This document shows positions 1-8,013 of a DNA stretch of 27,288 nt, in pieces (the first letter of the stretch is position 1; each line of letters starts with the position of its first letter). A program made the position numbers and the translations under genes. Location of the stretch: NCBI GenBank assembly GCA_913042065.1, contig CAJWKB010000009.1, positions 1-27,288 on the forward strand, read 5' to 3'. The DNA comes from an uncultured Alphaproteobacteria bacterium (GTDB lineage Bacteria; Pseudomonadota; Alphaproteobacteria; Puniceispirillales; Puniceispirillaceae). The notes under the pieces are model-generated. The model had not been told where the DNA came from, made no database searches, and was given only the letters and a program-made list of their open reading frames with translations.

Positions 1-60
<60 letters not shown>

Positions 61-110
61 TCTCATGGTTAGATTACCAAATAATCTATTTTTTGAATAT
101 AACCACCGCC

Positions 111-151
111 AACAAATAGTTTTGACCGCCTGATCTGTCCAGCTATTTGTT
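111..151. repeat. Inverted repeat at the 3' end of the ABC ATPase gene
   Basis: AACAAATAG (111-119) and CTATTTGTT (143-151) are perfect 9-bp inverted arms around a 23-nt loop. The right arm contains the stop codon of the ABC ATPase gene, which is read on the minus strand. The arms are AT-rich and no T-run follows them, so this is not a textbook intrinsic terminator. It could protect the 3' end of the mRNA or cause weak termination before the tRNA gene, or it could be chance. Confidence 0.35.
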
Positions 152-1123
152 AATCAGATCTAGAAAGACGTCTTCCAAGTCTGGCTCGATGGTGCTGACC
201 TCCTCGACAATAAGGCCGGTTGCGGTAACGGTATCAATGATCATGGCAGCGGTGATTTTCTTCGGATCATAGAGTATGGCCAGATGGTCTGTCTGCCAGC
301 GTGCACCAATATCTAGTAGTGCGTCTGGCAATGTCTTTGGTGGCGGTTTCGTGAGCGTGAGTTTCAACTCCTTGCGGCTGGCCCCGTCTAGCAGTTCCTG
401 CTTTGGTTTTGATGTGATCAGCCGCCCCTCATCGAGAATGGCGATATGATCACATAGCGTTTCTGCTTCATGCAGGTAGTGAGTTGTTAGGACTATCGTC
501 ACGCCACTCTCATTGAGCAATGCAATATTGTCCCATAGCTTCTGTCTAAGTGCGACGTCAACGCCGGCTGTTGGCTCATCTAGCACGAGGATTGGCGGGC
601 TGTGAACAAGCGCCTTGGCAACAAGCAACCGCCTGCGCATTCCGCCTGACAGGTGCCGCGCATAGGTATGCGCCTGTTCGCTCAAGCCGACCATCGCGAG
701 AAATTCATCGGTCCGGCGCTCGTCTTTAGGGACGCCGAATAGACCGGCAGTCATTTCCAGCGTCTGACGTGGTGTGAAATAGGTGTCAATGTTTAGTTCC
801 TGGGGCACGATGCCGATATTGGCGCGTGCCTGACGTGGATGCGTGTCAATATCTGTTCCCCATACCACCAAGGAGCCGGCTGTTTTGATAACTGTCCCCG
901 CCATCATGTTGATGAAGGTTGATTTGCCAGCTCCGTTTGGCCCAAGCAGCCCAAAAACCTGTCCGATGGGAATATCCAAATCGATTGATTTGATGGCATC
1001 ATTTGCCGTTTTTTCGGTTGGGTTACCGTAGGTTTTGCACAGCCCTTTTGCACGGATAGCATACCCATCTGCTGGCCGACTGATAAACTGCACTACGTTA
1101 ACACCATTAGAACATGACTGCAT
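143..1123 (-). CDS. ABC transporter ATP-binding protein (ABC-2 / NodI-YadG-like exporter family)
   Basis: This is the nucleotide-binding subunit of an ABC-2-type exporter, which hydrolyses ATP on the cytoplasmic face of a membrane permease. Numbered from the furthest upstream ATG at 1165, the marks are: Walker A GPNGAGKS at 75-82, Q-loop Q122, signature LSGGM at 172-176, Walker B ILVLDEP at 192-198 and H-loop H229. A C-terminal extension of about 85 residues is typical of the DrrA/NodI/YadG group. I prefer the ATG at 1123, giving 326 aa, because GGGG precedes it at a suitable distance. The 14 residues upstream (MRTHQVTIYS...) do not look family-like. No permease is visible; the gene faces the tRNA-Arg at the window edge, so the partner may lie outside. 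The substrate cannot be inferred. Confidence 0.88.
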   Translation of the reverse strand: MQSCSNGVNVVQFISRPADGYAIRAKGLCKTYGNPTEKTANDAIKSIDLDIPIGQVFGLLGPNGAGKSTFINMMAGTVIKTAGSLVVWGTDIDTHPRQARANIGIVPQELNIDTYFTPRQTLEMTAGLFGVPKDERRTDEFLAMVGLSEQAHTYARHLSGGMRRRLLVAKALVHSPPILVLDEPTAGVDVALRQKLWDNIALLNESGVTIVLTTHYLHEAETLCDHIAILDEGRLITSKPKQELLDGASRKELKLTLTKPPPKTLPDALLDIGARWQTDHLAILYDPKKITAAMIIDTVTATGLIVEEVSTIEPDLEDVFLDLINK

Positions 1124-1275
1124 TGAGCACCCCGTACTATAGATAGTCACTTGGTGCGTCCGCACAAAGATCCCAGCCTTATTTCACCTGATTTTTGTAG
1201 TTATTTTCAAGTGCTGTGGTGTTGCTGATTGCGTCGATGCCGTGATGAAGATAAATTTTAGGTTGGGATTTCAAG

Positions 1276-1524
1276 ATGTTTATTTTACAAAATGGCCAAA
1301 CAAGCGGCCTTGGAAATCTAGTCGGGAAAAGACAGGTGAACAATACCAATCAAATGATTGATGACGAAGCCATCGCAACTACAAACCAACGCGTATCTTG
1401 CAATGGCGGTGGTGGTGCCCTTGGCCACCCCCAAGTCTGGTTGACGTTGGGTACCGATGGTGCGGTCACCTGCCCCTATTGTTCTCGCCGCTATGTATTT
1501 GCTGACACTGAGGATGACGCATAG
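1276..1524 (+). CDS. zf-CHCC zinc-finger domain protein (NDUFS6-like)
   Basis: This is a small protein with the zf-CHCC signature: CNGGGGALGHPQVWLTL followed by CPYC. The presumed zinc ligands are C42, H51, C66 and C69 (numbered from 1276). The family includes the mitochondrial complex I subunit NDUFS6, and bacterial members are common in alphaproteobacteria; their exact role is unproven. The start is uncertain. ATG 1276 has GGGA seven bases upstream, GTG 1336 has GGGA eight bases upstream, and ATG 1354 would give a 56-residue protein closer to the conserved core. The first 25 residues are not recognisable. It ends 23 bp before polA and is probably co-transcribed with it. It is divergent from the ABC ATPase gene. 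Confidence 0.82.
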   Translation: MFILQNGQTSGLGNLVGKRQVNNTNQMIDDEAIATTNQRVSCNGGGGALGHPQVWLTLGTDGAVTCPYCSRRYVFADTEDDA

Positions 1525-1547
1525 GCCCTTAGCCGACAGGAGATTTG

Positions 1548-4397
1548 ATGTCTGAGAAGCTGCTACTAGTTGATGGGTCGGGATATATTTTCCGAGCCTT
1601 TCACGCGCTTCCGCCGATGACCCGCCCGGATGGAACACCGGTCAATGCGGTTTACGGGTTTACGTCAATGCTGATGAAACTCGTCGATGATATGCAGCCA
1701 GACCACATTGCTGTCATCTTTGATACGTCTCGGCAGACGTTCCGGTCTGAAATCTATCCGCAATATAAGGCCAACAGATCCGAGCCGCCTGATGAGTTAA
1801 TCCCGCAATTTGCGCTTGTCCGTGCCGCCACTGAGGCGCTCAGCCTGCCACAGCTTGAGGCACCCGGATTCGAGGCGGATGATCTGATTGCCACCTATGC
1901 CAAGCTGGCTAAGGCGGACGGTTTGGAAACGGTCATCGTGTCATCTGACAAGGATCTGATGCAGCTCGTCCGCGGTAATATCTCGATGCTCGACCCGATG
2001 AAGCAGCGTCGCATCGGCGCCGATGAGGTTGTTGAGCGGTTTGGCGTGCTTCCAGAAAAGGTAGTTGATGTGCAGGCACTTGCCGGCGATTCGACCGATA
2101 ATGTGCCCGGCGTTCCTGGCATTGGGATCAAAACCGCGGCAGAATTGATCAATCTCTATGGTGATTTGGAGACCCTGCTTGCCAGCGCTGAGGAGATCAA
2201 ACAACCAAAACGGCGGGAAAATCTGATCAATTTTGCCGAACAGGCGCGTATTTCGCGGCAACTGGTTTTGTTGCGTGATGACGCGCCAACGCCAATGGCA
2301 CTGAGTGATTTGCGGCGACCTGAACGAGATATGGACCGGTTGAAGGCCTTTCTTCTGGAACAGGATTTCAAACGGCTGCTCGTGCGAATTGGTGCGCCTG
2401 GTGATCCAGCCGTGCTACGCGGGACACATGCAGCGGTGCCGGCAATCCGGTCAATGGCGGCAAGTCCAAGCCAGACAATCGCGTCAGCTTCGCCGCCGCC
2501 TGCTGATCAACCAGCTGAAACCATATCCTACAAGTTGATTTGCGATGTTGTTGCGCTTTCGACTTTTCTCGATCGGGCGCGCCAACAGGGTTTTTTGGCC
2601 ATCGATACAGAGACAACTGGTCTCAATGCGGCGGCGGCTGATCTTGTCGGCATCTCGATGGCGCTGGCGCCCGGTGATGCGTGTTATGTGCCGCTGCGTC
2701 ATGGTGCAAGATCAGTTGCAGACGGGCAGGAGGGCCTTGATTTCTCGGCAGCGCTAGAACAGGCACCACCACAGATTGCCTTTGATCAGGCAATGGCGTT
2801 GATTAGACCAGTTTTTGAAGACCCTGGCATTTTGAAGATTGGTCACAATTTGAAATATGACGCTCACATTCTGATGCAGGGCCAAAACGGTGAAATTGCT
2901 CTTGCACCGGTAGACGACACTATGTGTCTGTCCTATGTCCTTGATGGGGGACGTGTTGAGCGGCATTCAATGGATTTTCTTGCTGGACATTGGCTGGATC
3001 ACCAGACAATCAAATTCGAGGATGTCTGTGGAAAGGGGGCAAAACAGGTCTCATTCAATGCAATCAGCCCTGAGGCAGCGCTAAACTATGCCGCTGAGGA
3101 TGCAGATATCACCCTGCGTCTATGGCATCTCCTCAAACCGCGTCTTGCTGACGAGGGTGTGGTATCGGTCTATGAGAGGCTGGAACGCCCGCTAATTCCA
3201 GTTTTGGCAAGGATGGAGAATAATGGCATCACGGTTGATCGCAGCATTTTGGCGCGTATGTCGAATGATTTTGCAACCCGAATGCGTGTGCTGCGGAGCG
3301 AAATCCTAAGGCTTGCTGGCGAGGAATTCAATGTTGCGTCGCCTAAGCAGCTTGGAGAAATCCTGTTTGACAAAATGGGCTTGCAAGGTGGCAAAAAGGC
3401 CAGGACTGGAGCCTACTCAACATCGGCAGATGTGCTTGAGGACCTTGCCTCTGATGGCATTGAGATTGCGCAAAAAGTTCTTGATTGGCGACAATTGGCA
3501 AAACTTAAATCGACTTATGCAGATGCGCTTGTTGAGTCAATTAATCCAAAGACTGGCAGAGTTCATACCTCGTTTTCCATGGTTGGAGCCTCAACCGGTC
3601 GTCTGTCATCTTCTGACCCGAATGTGCAGAACATACCTATTCGCACATCCGAAGGCCGACAGATCAGAACAGCCTTTGTTGCGGCGCCGGGCCACAAGCT
3701 GATTTCTGCTGACTACTCGCAAATTGAGTTGCGTCTGGTGGCACATGTTGCCGGCGAGGCCACGATGATTGAGGCGTTTCATAATGGGGTGGACATTCAT
3801 GCACGGACGGCATCCGAGGTTTTTGGAGTGCCTCTGAATGAAATGGATGAAGAGACACGAAGGCGCGCCAAGGCCATTAATTTTGGCATAATCTATGGAA
3901 TTTCGGGTTTTGGTTTGGCACGACAACTCGGAATTCGCCAGGGTGAGGCGCGCGATTACATCGCCGCTTATTTTGAGAATTTTCCTGGGATCAAGAGCTA
4001 TATGGAGCGCATCAAAAATGACGCGCGTAAAGTGGGGTTCGTTGACACACTCTTTGGACGGCGCATTTTTATAGGCGGCATTAAGGCTGGAAACCCCGCA
4101 GCACGGGGTTTTGCTGAACGGCAGGCGATCAATGCGCCCATTCAGGGGACGGCGGCTGATATTATAAAACGCGCGATGGTTAAATTGCCGGTGGCGTTGG
4201 CCAAAGTTGGGCTTGATGCCGATATGCTTCTGCAGGTGCATGATGAATTGATCTTTGAGGTTCCTGATGATCAGGTTGAGGCTACGCTGCCAATCATCAC
4301 CTCGGTCATGGAGACGGCGGCTGATCCTGTGCTGAAACTTGCAGTGCCGCTGGTAGCCGAGGCTGGGGTTTCTGACAGTTGGGCAGGCGCGCACTGA
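1548..4397 (+). CDS. polA: DNA polymerase I
   Basis: This polymerase fills gaps during repair and removes Okazaki primers. The protein is 949 aa and shows all three classical modules. The N-terminal 5'-3' nuclease spans about 1-290, including GDSTDNVPGVPGIGIKTA. The 3'-5' proofreading domain spans about 325-530, with Exo I D353/E355 in DTETTG, Exo II N434/D438 and Exo III Y514/D518, so proofreading looks intact. The polymerase domain follows, with motif A DYSQIELR (D722), motif B RRRAKAINFGIIYG (K775, F779) and motif C VHDE (D899/E900). F779 is the phenylalanine typical of E. coli-like enzymes that discriminate against dideoxynucleotides. I chose ATG 1548 over the in-frame TTG at 1545 because AGGAGA at 1538-1543 sits just upstream. 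It follows the zf-CHCC gene by 23 bp. Confidence 0.98.
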   Translation: MSEKLLLVDGSGYIFRAFHALPPMTRPDGTPVNAVYGFTSMLMKLVDDMQPDHIAVIFDTSRQTFRSEIYPQYKANRSEPPDELIPQFALVRAATEALSLPQLEAPGFEADDLIATYAKLAKADGLETVIVSSDKDLMQLVRGNISMLDPMKQRRIGADEVVERFGVLPEKVVDVQALAGDSTDNVPGVPGIGIKTAAELINLYGDLETLLASAEEIKQPKRRENLINFAEQARISRQLVLLRDDAPTPMALSDLRRPERDMDRLKAFLLEQDFKRLLVRIGAPGDPAVLRGTHAAVPAIRSMAASPSQTIASASPPPADQPAETISYKLICDVVALSTFLDRARQQGFLAIDTETTGLNAAAADLVGISMALAPGDACYVPLRHGARSVADGQEGLDFSAALEQAPPQIAFDQAMALIRPVFEDPGILKIGHNLKYDAHILMQGQNGEIALAPVDDTMCLSYVLDGGRVERHSMDFLAGHWLDHQTIKFEDVCGKGAKQVSFNAISPEAALNYAAEDADITLRLWHLLKPRLADEGVVSVYERLERPLIPVLARMENNGITVDRSILARMSNDFATRMRVLRSEILRLAGEEFNVASPKQLGEILFDKMGLQGGKKARTGAYSTSADVLEDLASDGIEIAQKVLDWRQLAKLKSTYADALVESINPKTGRVHTSFSMVGASTGRLSSSDPNVQNIPIRTSEGRQIRTAFVAAPGHKLISADYSQIELRLVAHVAGEATMIEAFHNGVDIHARTASEVFGVPLNEMDEETRRRAKAINFGIIYGISGFGLARQLGIRQGEARDYIAAYFENFPGIKSYMERIKNDARKVGFVDTLFGRRIFIGGIKAGNPAARGFAERQAINAPIQGTAADIIKRAMVKLPVALAKVGLDADMLLQVHDELIFEVPDDQVEATLPIITSVMETAADPVLKLAVPLVAEAGVSDSWAGAH

Positions 4398-4499
4398 CAG
4401 TCACAATACGGCAGCTTTGGGGCAGGATACATATTAAATTGCCCTATATTAGCCAAGTTTGGTGGGCAGTGTGAGTTCTTCTTGATGGTGTGTCAGTGC
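4391..4499. repeat. Spaced 9-bp inverted repeat flanking the polA stop and the polA-chvI spacer
   Basis: GCACTGACA (4391-4399, spanning the polA stop codon) is perfectly complementary to TGTCAGTGC (4491-4499). The 91-nt interval is AT-rich. The polA-chvI spacer (4398-4597) contains no further gene I can support and no GC-rich hairpin with a T-run. The repeat may be chance; otherwise it could bring the end of the polA transcript into a long-range stem. Confidence 0.2.
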
Positions 4500-4597
4500 T
4501 GAGATTTGTATCTTGTTTGGTAGAGCCACCATTTTGCATTACGATGGACGGGTGTTGAAAGCGCCCGGGCTGGCAGTCGACAGGGAGGGGTAACCCA

Positions 4598-5290
4598 ATG
4601 GCAAACCGCATTGCGCTCGTTGATGACGATCAGAATATTCTTACATCTGTGGCATTGACCTTGGAGTCTGAGGGTTTCGACGTCGATTGCTACAATGATG
4701 GGGAGACAGCTCTCCAGGGAATCAAACGCCTGCCGCCTGATCTTGGTGTTTTCGATATTAAGATGCCGCGCATGGATGGGATCGAATTGCTCCAAAAAAT
4801 CCGGACGTTATCGCAATTGCCGGTAATTTTTCTCACTAGCAAGGATGATGAGCTTGATGAGGCTCTTGGTCTCGGCATGGGGGCTGATGATTACATCACA
4901 AAGCCGTTTTCTCAACGTCTTCTGTTGGCGCGCATCCGCGCCGTTCTCCGGCGTGCCACGTATGATCATATGCAAACCAAAGGTCCAAATATTGTTCGTC
5001 AAGGTGAACTGCTGATGGATCCTGATCGCCATCTTTGCAGCTGGAAAGGAATGGAAATCAAACTTACTGTAACGGAGTTTCTGATTTTGCAGGCACTGGC
5101 GACGCGGCCAGGAATGGTCAAGAATAGAGACCAGTTGATGGATGCCGCTTATGGCGAGTCTATTTTTCTAGATGATCGGACGATTGACAGTCATATTAAG
5201 CGGCTGCGCAGAAAAATCCGTATGCATGACAAGGATTTTGATAATATTGAGACGCTTTACGGCATAGGTTACAAATATCGCGTGGGTTGA
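4598..5290 (+). CDS. chvI: Response regulator, OmpR/PhoB family, ChvI-like
   Basis: This is the DNA-binding half of the ChvG/ChvI two-component system, which in alphaproteobacteria controls responses to acidity and cell-envelope stress. At 230 aa it has family length. The receiver domain is at about 1-120, with the acidic pocket VDDDQ (D9-D11), phosphoacceptor D53 in [11 protein letters not shown]80 and K102. A winged-helix domain at about 130-228 contains the recognition segment [17 protein letters not shown], typical of this subfamily. GGGAGGGG stands upstream of ATG 4598. Its pairing with a ChvG-type kinase immediately downstream supports the ChvI name over a generic OmpR regulator. It lies 200 bp downstream of polA, so it probably has its own promoter. 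Confidence 0.93.
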   Translation: MANRIALVDDDQNILTSVALTLESEGFDVDCYNDGETALQGIKRLPPDLGVFDIKMPRMDGIELLQKIRTLSQLPVIFLTSKDDELDEALGLGMGADDYITKPFSQRLLLARIRAVLRRATYDHMQTKGPNIVRQGELLMDPDRHLCSWKGMEIKLTVTEFLILQALATRPGMVKNRDQLMDAAYGESIFLDDRTIDSHIKRLRRKIRMHDKDFDNIETLYGIGYKYRVG

Positions 5291-5324
5291 CAGCGTCAGA
5301 GACTGACTATGTCTGGCACTATTT

Positions 5325-5339
5325 GGGAGCGAACCCATA
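5325..5339 (+). promoter_or_regulatory. Shine-Dalgarno plus ATA codon: possible true start of chvG
   Basis: GGGAG at 5325-5329 stands seven bases before an ATA codon at 5337-5339 that is in frame with chvG. The frame is open from 5307 (after a TGA at 5304) straight into the annotated ATG at 5427. It encodes a hydrophilic then arginine-rich segment ending FRRWRRIIGFPFS, which resembles the cytoplasmic N-terminus of ChvG proteins. No ATG, GTG or TTG occurs in this open stretch. ATA is a very rare start codon, so a base change or sequence error at ATG is an equal possibility. Confidence 0.4.
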
Positions 5340-5426
5340 AACTCTGATCGATCTGAAAAAAAATCCACCTCGAGCTGGTCGCTAAGTTTCAGGCGATGGC
5401 GTCGTATCATTGGGTTCCCCTTTAGC

Positions 5427-6998
5427 ATGAGCAGGCTCAGCACACGCATCATGGTCATTATGCTGGTGCCGTTGCTGCTTTTCTTTGTTGGTTTGTTCAG
5501 CATCGACCAGTATCGCACCACTTTGATCCAGTCCGAATTTACGGCTCTGGAACGGCAGGGCTTCACTCTTGCTCGATCATTGGCGCTGGCTGAGGCTGAG
5601 CGGGACATTGGAGCCGTGCGGCGACGTCTTTCGCCAGAGACGATGAACCACCTGCTACCACTGGTGGGCTATGGCACCGAATTGCGGGCCCGTGTTTTTC
5701 AGCCTAATGGCCGCCTGCTAGCTGATACCGCACTTCGCGGTGGGCGTGGAGGAGCAGTCAGCATGGAGCGCAATCGAGGAGAGGACTGGCGGACAAGAGC
5801 TCAGGGGCGTCTGAATGCGCTGATTTTGCGTGCTGCCGCCATGCTTGGTGACGATTATCATCTGCCCCGATACCGCGAGCGCGCGCGGCAACATGCGGAC
5901 AATTATGTTGAGGTGGTGACTGCGCTTCGCGGAGACCCTGCGCGCCAACTGCGCCGCGATCGCCGCGGCAATATGGTGCTATCAGTTGCTGTTCCAATTC
6001 AGGATTTGCGTCTGGTACGTGGCGCCTTGCTGGTATCAGTTAGTGGCGGCAAGATAGAGCAGGAAATTGCTGAGGTAAATATTGCCTTTATCCAGCTTTT
6101 CGGGGCGGTATTGCTGGTTACAATCGGCTTGAGCGTTTATCTCGCCCGCTCAATCACAACACCGATTACGCATCTTGCCAGAGAGGCTGAAATGTTGCGT
6201 CAGAGCCGTGATCTATCAGCACGAATCCAGCGTTTGCCACAACGACGCGATGAAATTGGGCGCTTGTCGGAATCACTCATCGACCTGACAGATGAATTGC
6301 AGCGACGAATGGCAGCGACCGCTGGTTTCGCCGCTGATGTTGCACACGAACTAAAAAACCCTCTATCGTCGCTGCGGAGTGCGGCTGAGACTATCAGCCA
6401 TATTAGTGATCCAGCGCAACAGCAAAGGCTGATGGACGTGATCCTCAAAGATGTGGCGCGGCTTGACAGATTGATTTCGGATATCTCACAGGCTAGCCGT
6501 ATAGACAATGAGATTGTGTCTAATAGTGGTCAGTTAATAGATTTGAGTAAGTTGGTGGATAGTTTTGTACAGACCCGTCAAGCGACCACTGAAAGCCATA
6601 CATTGCTCCAACGCATGCCAGATGCCCCAATTGAGGTAGTCATTCATGACAGCCGCGTTGTTCAGGTGCTCGACAATCTGCTAGGTAACGCTGTTTCCTT
6701 TGCGCCAGAGGATACAGAAATAACCTTCGATCTCAGTGTTGATGAGGTAACAAATTGTGCTGTTCTTGAGTTACAAGATAGGGGTCCAGGTATTCCAGCC
6801 GGTAGGCTCGAAGCTATTTTTGACCGTTTTTACTCCGAACGTCCGCCAAATGAGGAGTTTGGTGAGCATTCAGGACTTGGGCTGTCAATCGCGCGCCAAA
6901 TCATCCAAGGACATGGTGGAGAATTGACAGCTAGCAATCGCAATGGCGCCTGTTTCACCATGTCACTGCCCTTGGCGGCCCGGCGAATAGCGGAGTGA
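5427..6998 (+). CDS. chvG: Sensor histidine kinase, ChvG-like
   Basis: This is the inner-membrane sensor kinase partner of ChvI. From ATG 5427 the 523 aa comprise a first membrane helix at about 8-26, a periplasmic sensing region rich in arginine at about 30-215 and a second helix at about 217-240. A HAMP linker follows to about 293, then the phosphoacceptor helix with H307 in VAHELKNPLSSLR. The ATPase domain has N-box DNLLGNAVSF (N417, N421), G1 DRGPGIP (451-457) and G2 GLGLSIA (483-489). All catalytic motifs are intact. The ATG has no convincing ribosome-binding site. The open frame upstream suggests the real protein is about 30 residues longer (see the site at 5325). Downstream comes rapZ after 56 bp; an hprK gene, usual here in alphaproteobacteria, is absent. 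Confidence 0.93.
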   Translation: MSRLSTRIMVIMLVPLLLFFVGLFSIDQYRTTLIQSEFTALERQGFTLARSLALAEAERDIGAVRRRLSPETMNHLLPLVGYGTELRARVFQPNGRLLADTALRGGRGGAVSMERNRGEDWRTRAQGRLNALILRAAAMLGDDYHLPRYRERARQHADNYVEVVTALRGDPARQLRRDRRGNMVLSVAVPIQDLRLVRGALLVSVSGGKIEQEIAEVNIAFIQLFGAVLLVTIGLSVYLARSITTPITHLAREAEMLRQSRDLSARIQRLPQRRDEIGRLSESLIDLTDELQRRMAATAGFAADVAHELKNPLSSLRSAAETISHISDPAQQQRLMDVILKDVARLDRLISDISQASRIDNEIVSNSGQLIDLSKLVDSFVQTRQATTESHTLLQRMPDAPIEVVIHDSRVVQVLDNLLGNAVSFAPEDTEITFDLSVDEVTNCAVLELQDRGPGIPAGRLEAIFDRFYSERPPNEEFGEHSGLGLSIARQIIQGHGGELTASNRNGACFTMSLPLAARRIAE

Positions 6999-7054
6999 GG
7001 ATCGGATTGGTCAATTATATCTTATTGCAACGGGTTTCGTGGTAAGCTTGCCTA

Positions 7055-7933
7055 ATGCAAACTATTCCAGAATCGAAAAAATTGATCCTTGTAACCGGCA
7101 CGTCGGGTGCAGGTTTGTCGACAGCGTTGAAAATTCTTGAAGATCTTGGCATTAAAGCTGTCGACAATATTCCGCTTGCATTGATTGATCAGCTTGTGGC
7201 CCTTGAGGTGGAGACTGCTGGGCGTCAGCTTGCTGTGGGGCTAGATGCACGCACCTCAGGCTTCAGCGCCGAGTCGGTTGGTCGATTGGCGGCAAATCTA
7301 CGGGACCGGCTTGGAAAAAGCTGCAGCATTGTATTTATGAGCGCCGCAAAGCAGGATTTAATGCGACGTTTCAATACAACACGTCGACAGCATCCTCTGG
7401 GGGAGGGGTTGTCGCTTGCTGATGCCGTCGCTGCTGATCTGGCACGTATGGACGAAATTGCCTCGCTTGCCGATGTTCATATCGACACCTCTGGATCGAA
7501 GCCGGCTGATATGCGACGGCATTTACTCGATGGTTTTGGTGTCAATGACCAGAGCCTTATTCCCGTCAGTGTTGTGAGCTTTTCCTATCGTGATGGCCTG
7601 CCTGAGGGGGCAGATGTCGTTCTCGATATGCGTTTTGCTGACAATCCACACTGGATCGATGATCTGCGGGAAAAGACTGGCCAGGACGCAGAGATTGATG
7701 CCTATCTGCGGCAGGATGAAATTGCCCAATCAGTTCTTTCAGACCTGAAGAGGATGTTGACCCCGATGCTCGGCAGAATGTCGGCTGAGGGTCGACCCCT
7801 GATTACGCTTGCCTTTGGGTGCACTGGAGGACGGCACAGGTCTGTCTGGGCGGCCGAGGCCATTGGCAAATGGCTGCGAGTCCAGGGTCATGATATTTCA
7901 CTGAACCACCGGAATCTTGATGGCGGGAGATAG
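7055..7933 (+). CDS. rapZ: RapZ-family nucleotide-binding protein
   Basis: This is a RapZ/YvcJ/YhbJ family protein of 292 aa, the family's normal length. The N-terminal half is a P-loop-like domain: VTGTSGAGLSTALKILEDLG, followed by VDNIPLALIDQL. The C-terminal half has the family hallmarks VVLDMRFADNPHWIDDLR and FGCTGGRHRSV (GCTGGRHRSV at 255-264). In E. coli RapZ is an RNA-binding adaptor controlling GlmZ decay; in Bacillus, YvcJ is a GTPase-like protein. The role in alphaproteobacteria is less clear, but the gene usually sits with hprK and phosphotransferase genes. Here the P-loop lysine position is leucine (L21, codon TTG), so canonical phosphate binding is doubtful. I saw no clear Shine-Dalgarno sequence before ATG 7055. 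The next gene, ahcY, starts 80 bp downstream. Confidence 0.92.
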   Translation: MQTIPESKKLILVTGTSGAGLSTALKILEDLGIKAVDNIPLALIDQLVALEVETAGRQLAVGLDARTSGFSAESVGRLAANLRDRLGKSCSIVFMSAAKQDLMRRFNTTRRQHPLGEGLSLADAVAADLARMDEIASLADVHIDTSGSKPADMRRHLLDGFGVNDQSLIPVSVVSFSYRDGLPEGADVVLDMRFADNPHWIDDLREKTGQDAEIDAYLRQDEIAQSVLSDLKRMLTPMLGRMSAEGRPLITLAFGCTGGRHRSVWAAEAIGKWLRVQGHDISLNHRNLDGGR

Positions 7934-8013
7934 ATGCGGCCTCCCTTTTAACGCTTTAAAAATCTATGCTTATCTGCTAAGTCATCGCGATCTTTCTACA
8001 AACGGAAAAAATT

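Noticed and set aside
71..93. Short stem AGATTA/TAATCT followed by T-run, terminator-like on the plus strand
   Set aside because: No plus-strand gene lies upstream for it to terminate; it is weak and AT-only and sits in the tRNA promoter region.
3606..4394. 262-codon minus-strand open frame antisense to polA
   Set aside because: It lies wholly inside the conserved polymerase domain, has no family resemblance or ribosome-binding site, and mirrors polA codon structure.
7934..8013. SAH riboswitch upstream of ahcY
   Set aside because: The 80-bp spacer is AT-rich and I cannot fold the paired elements of that riboswitch class.
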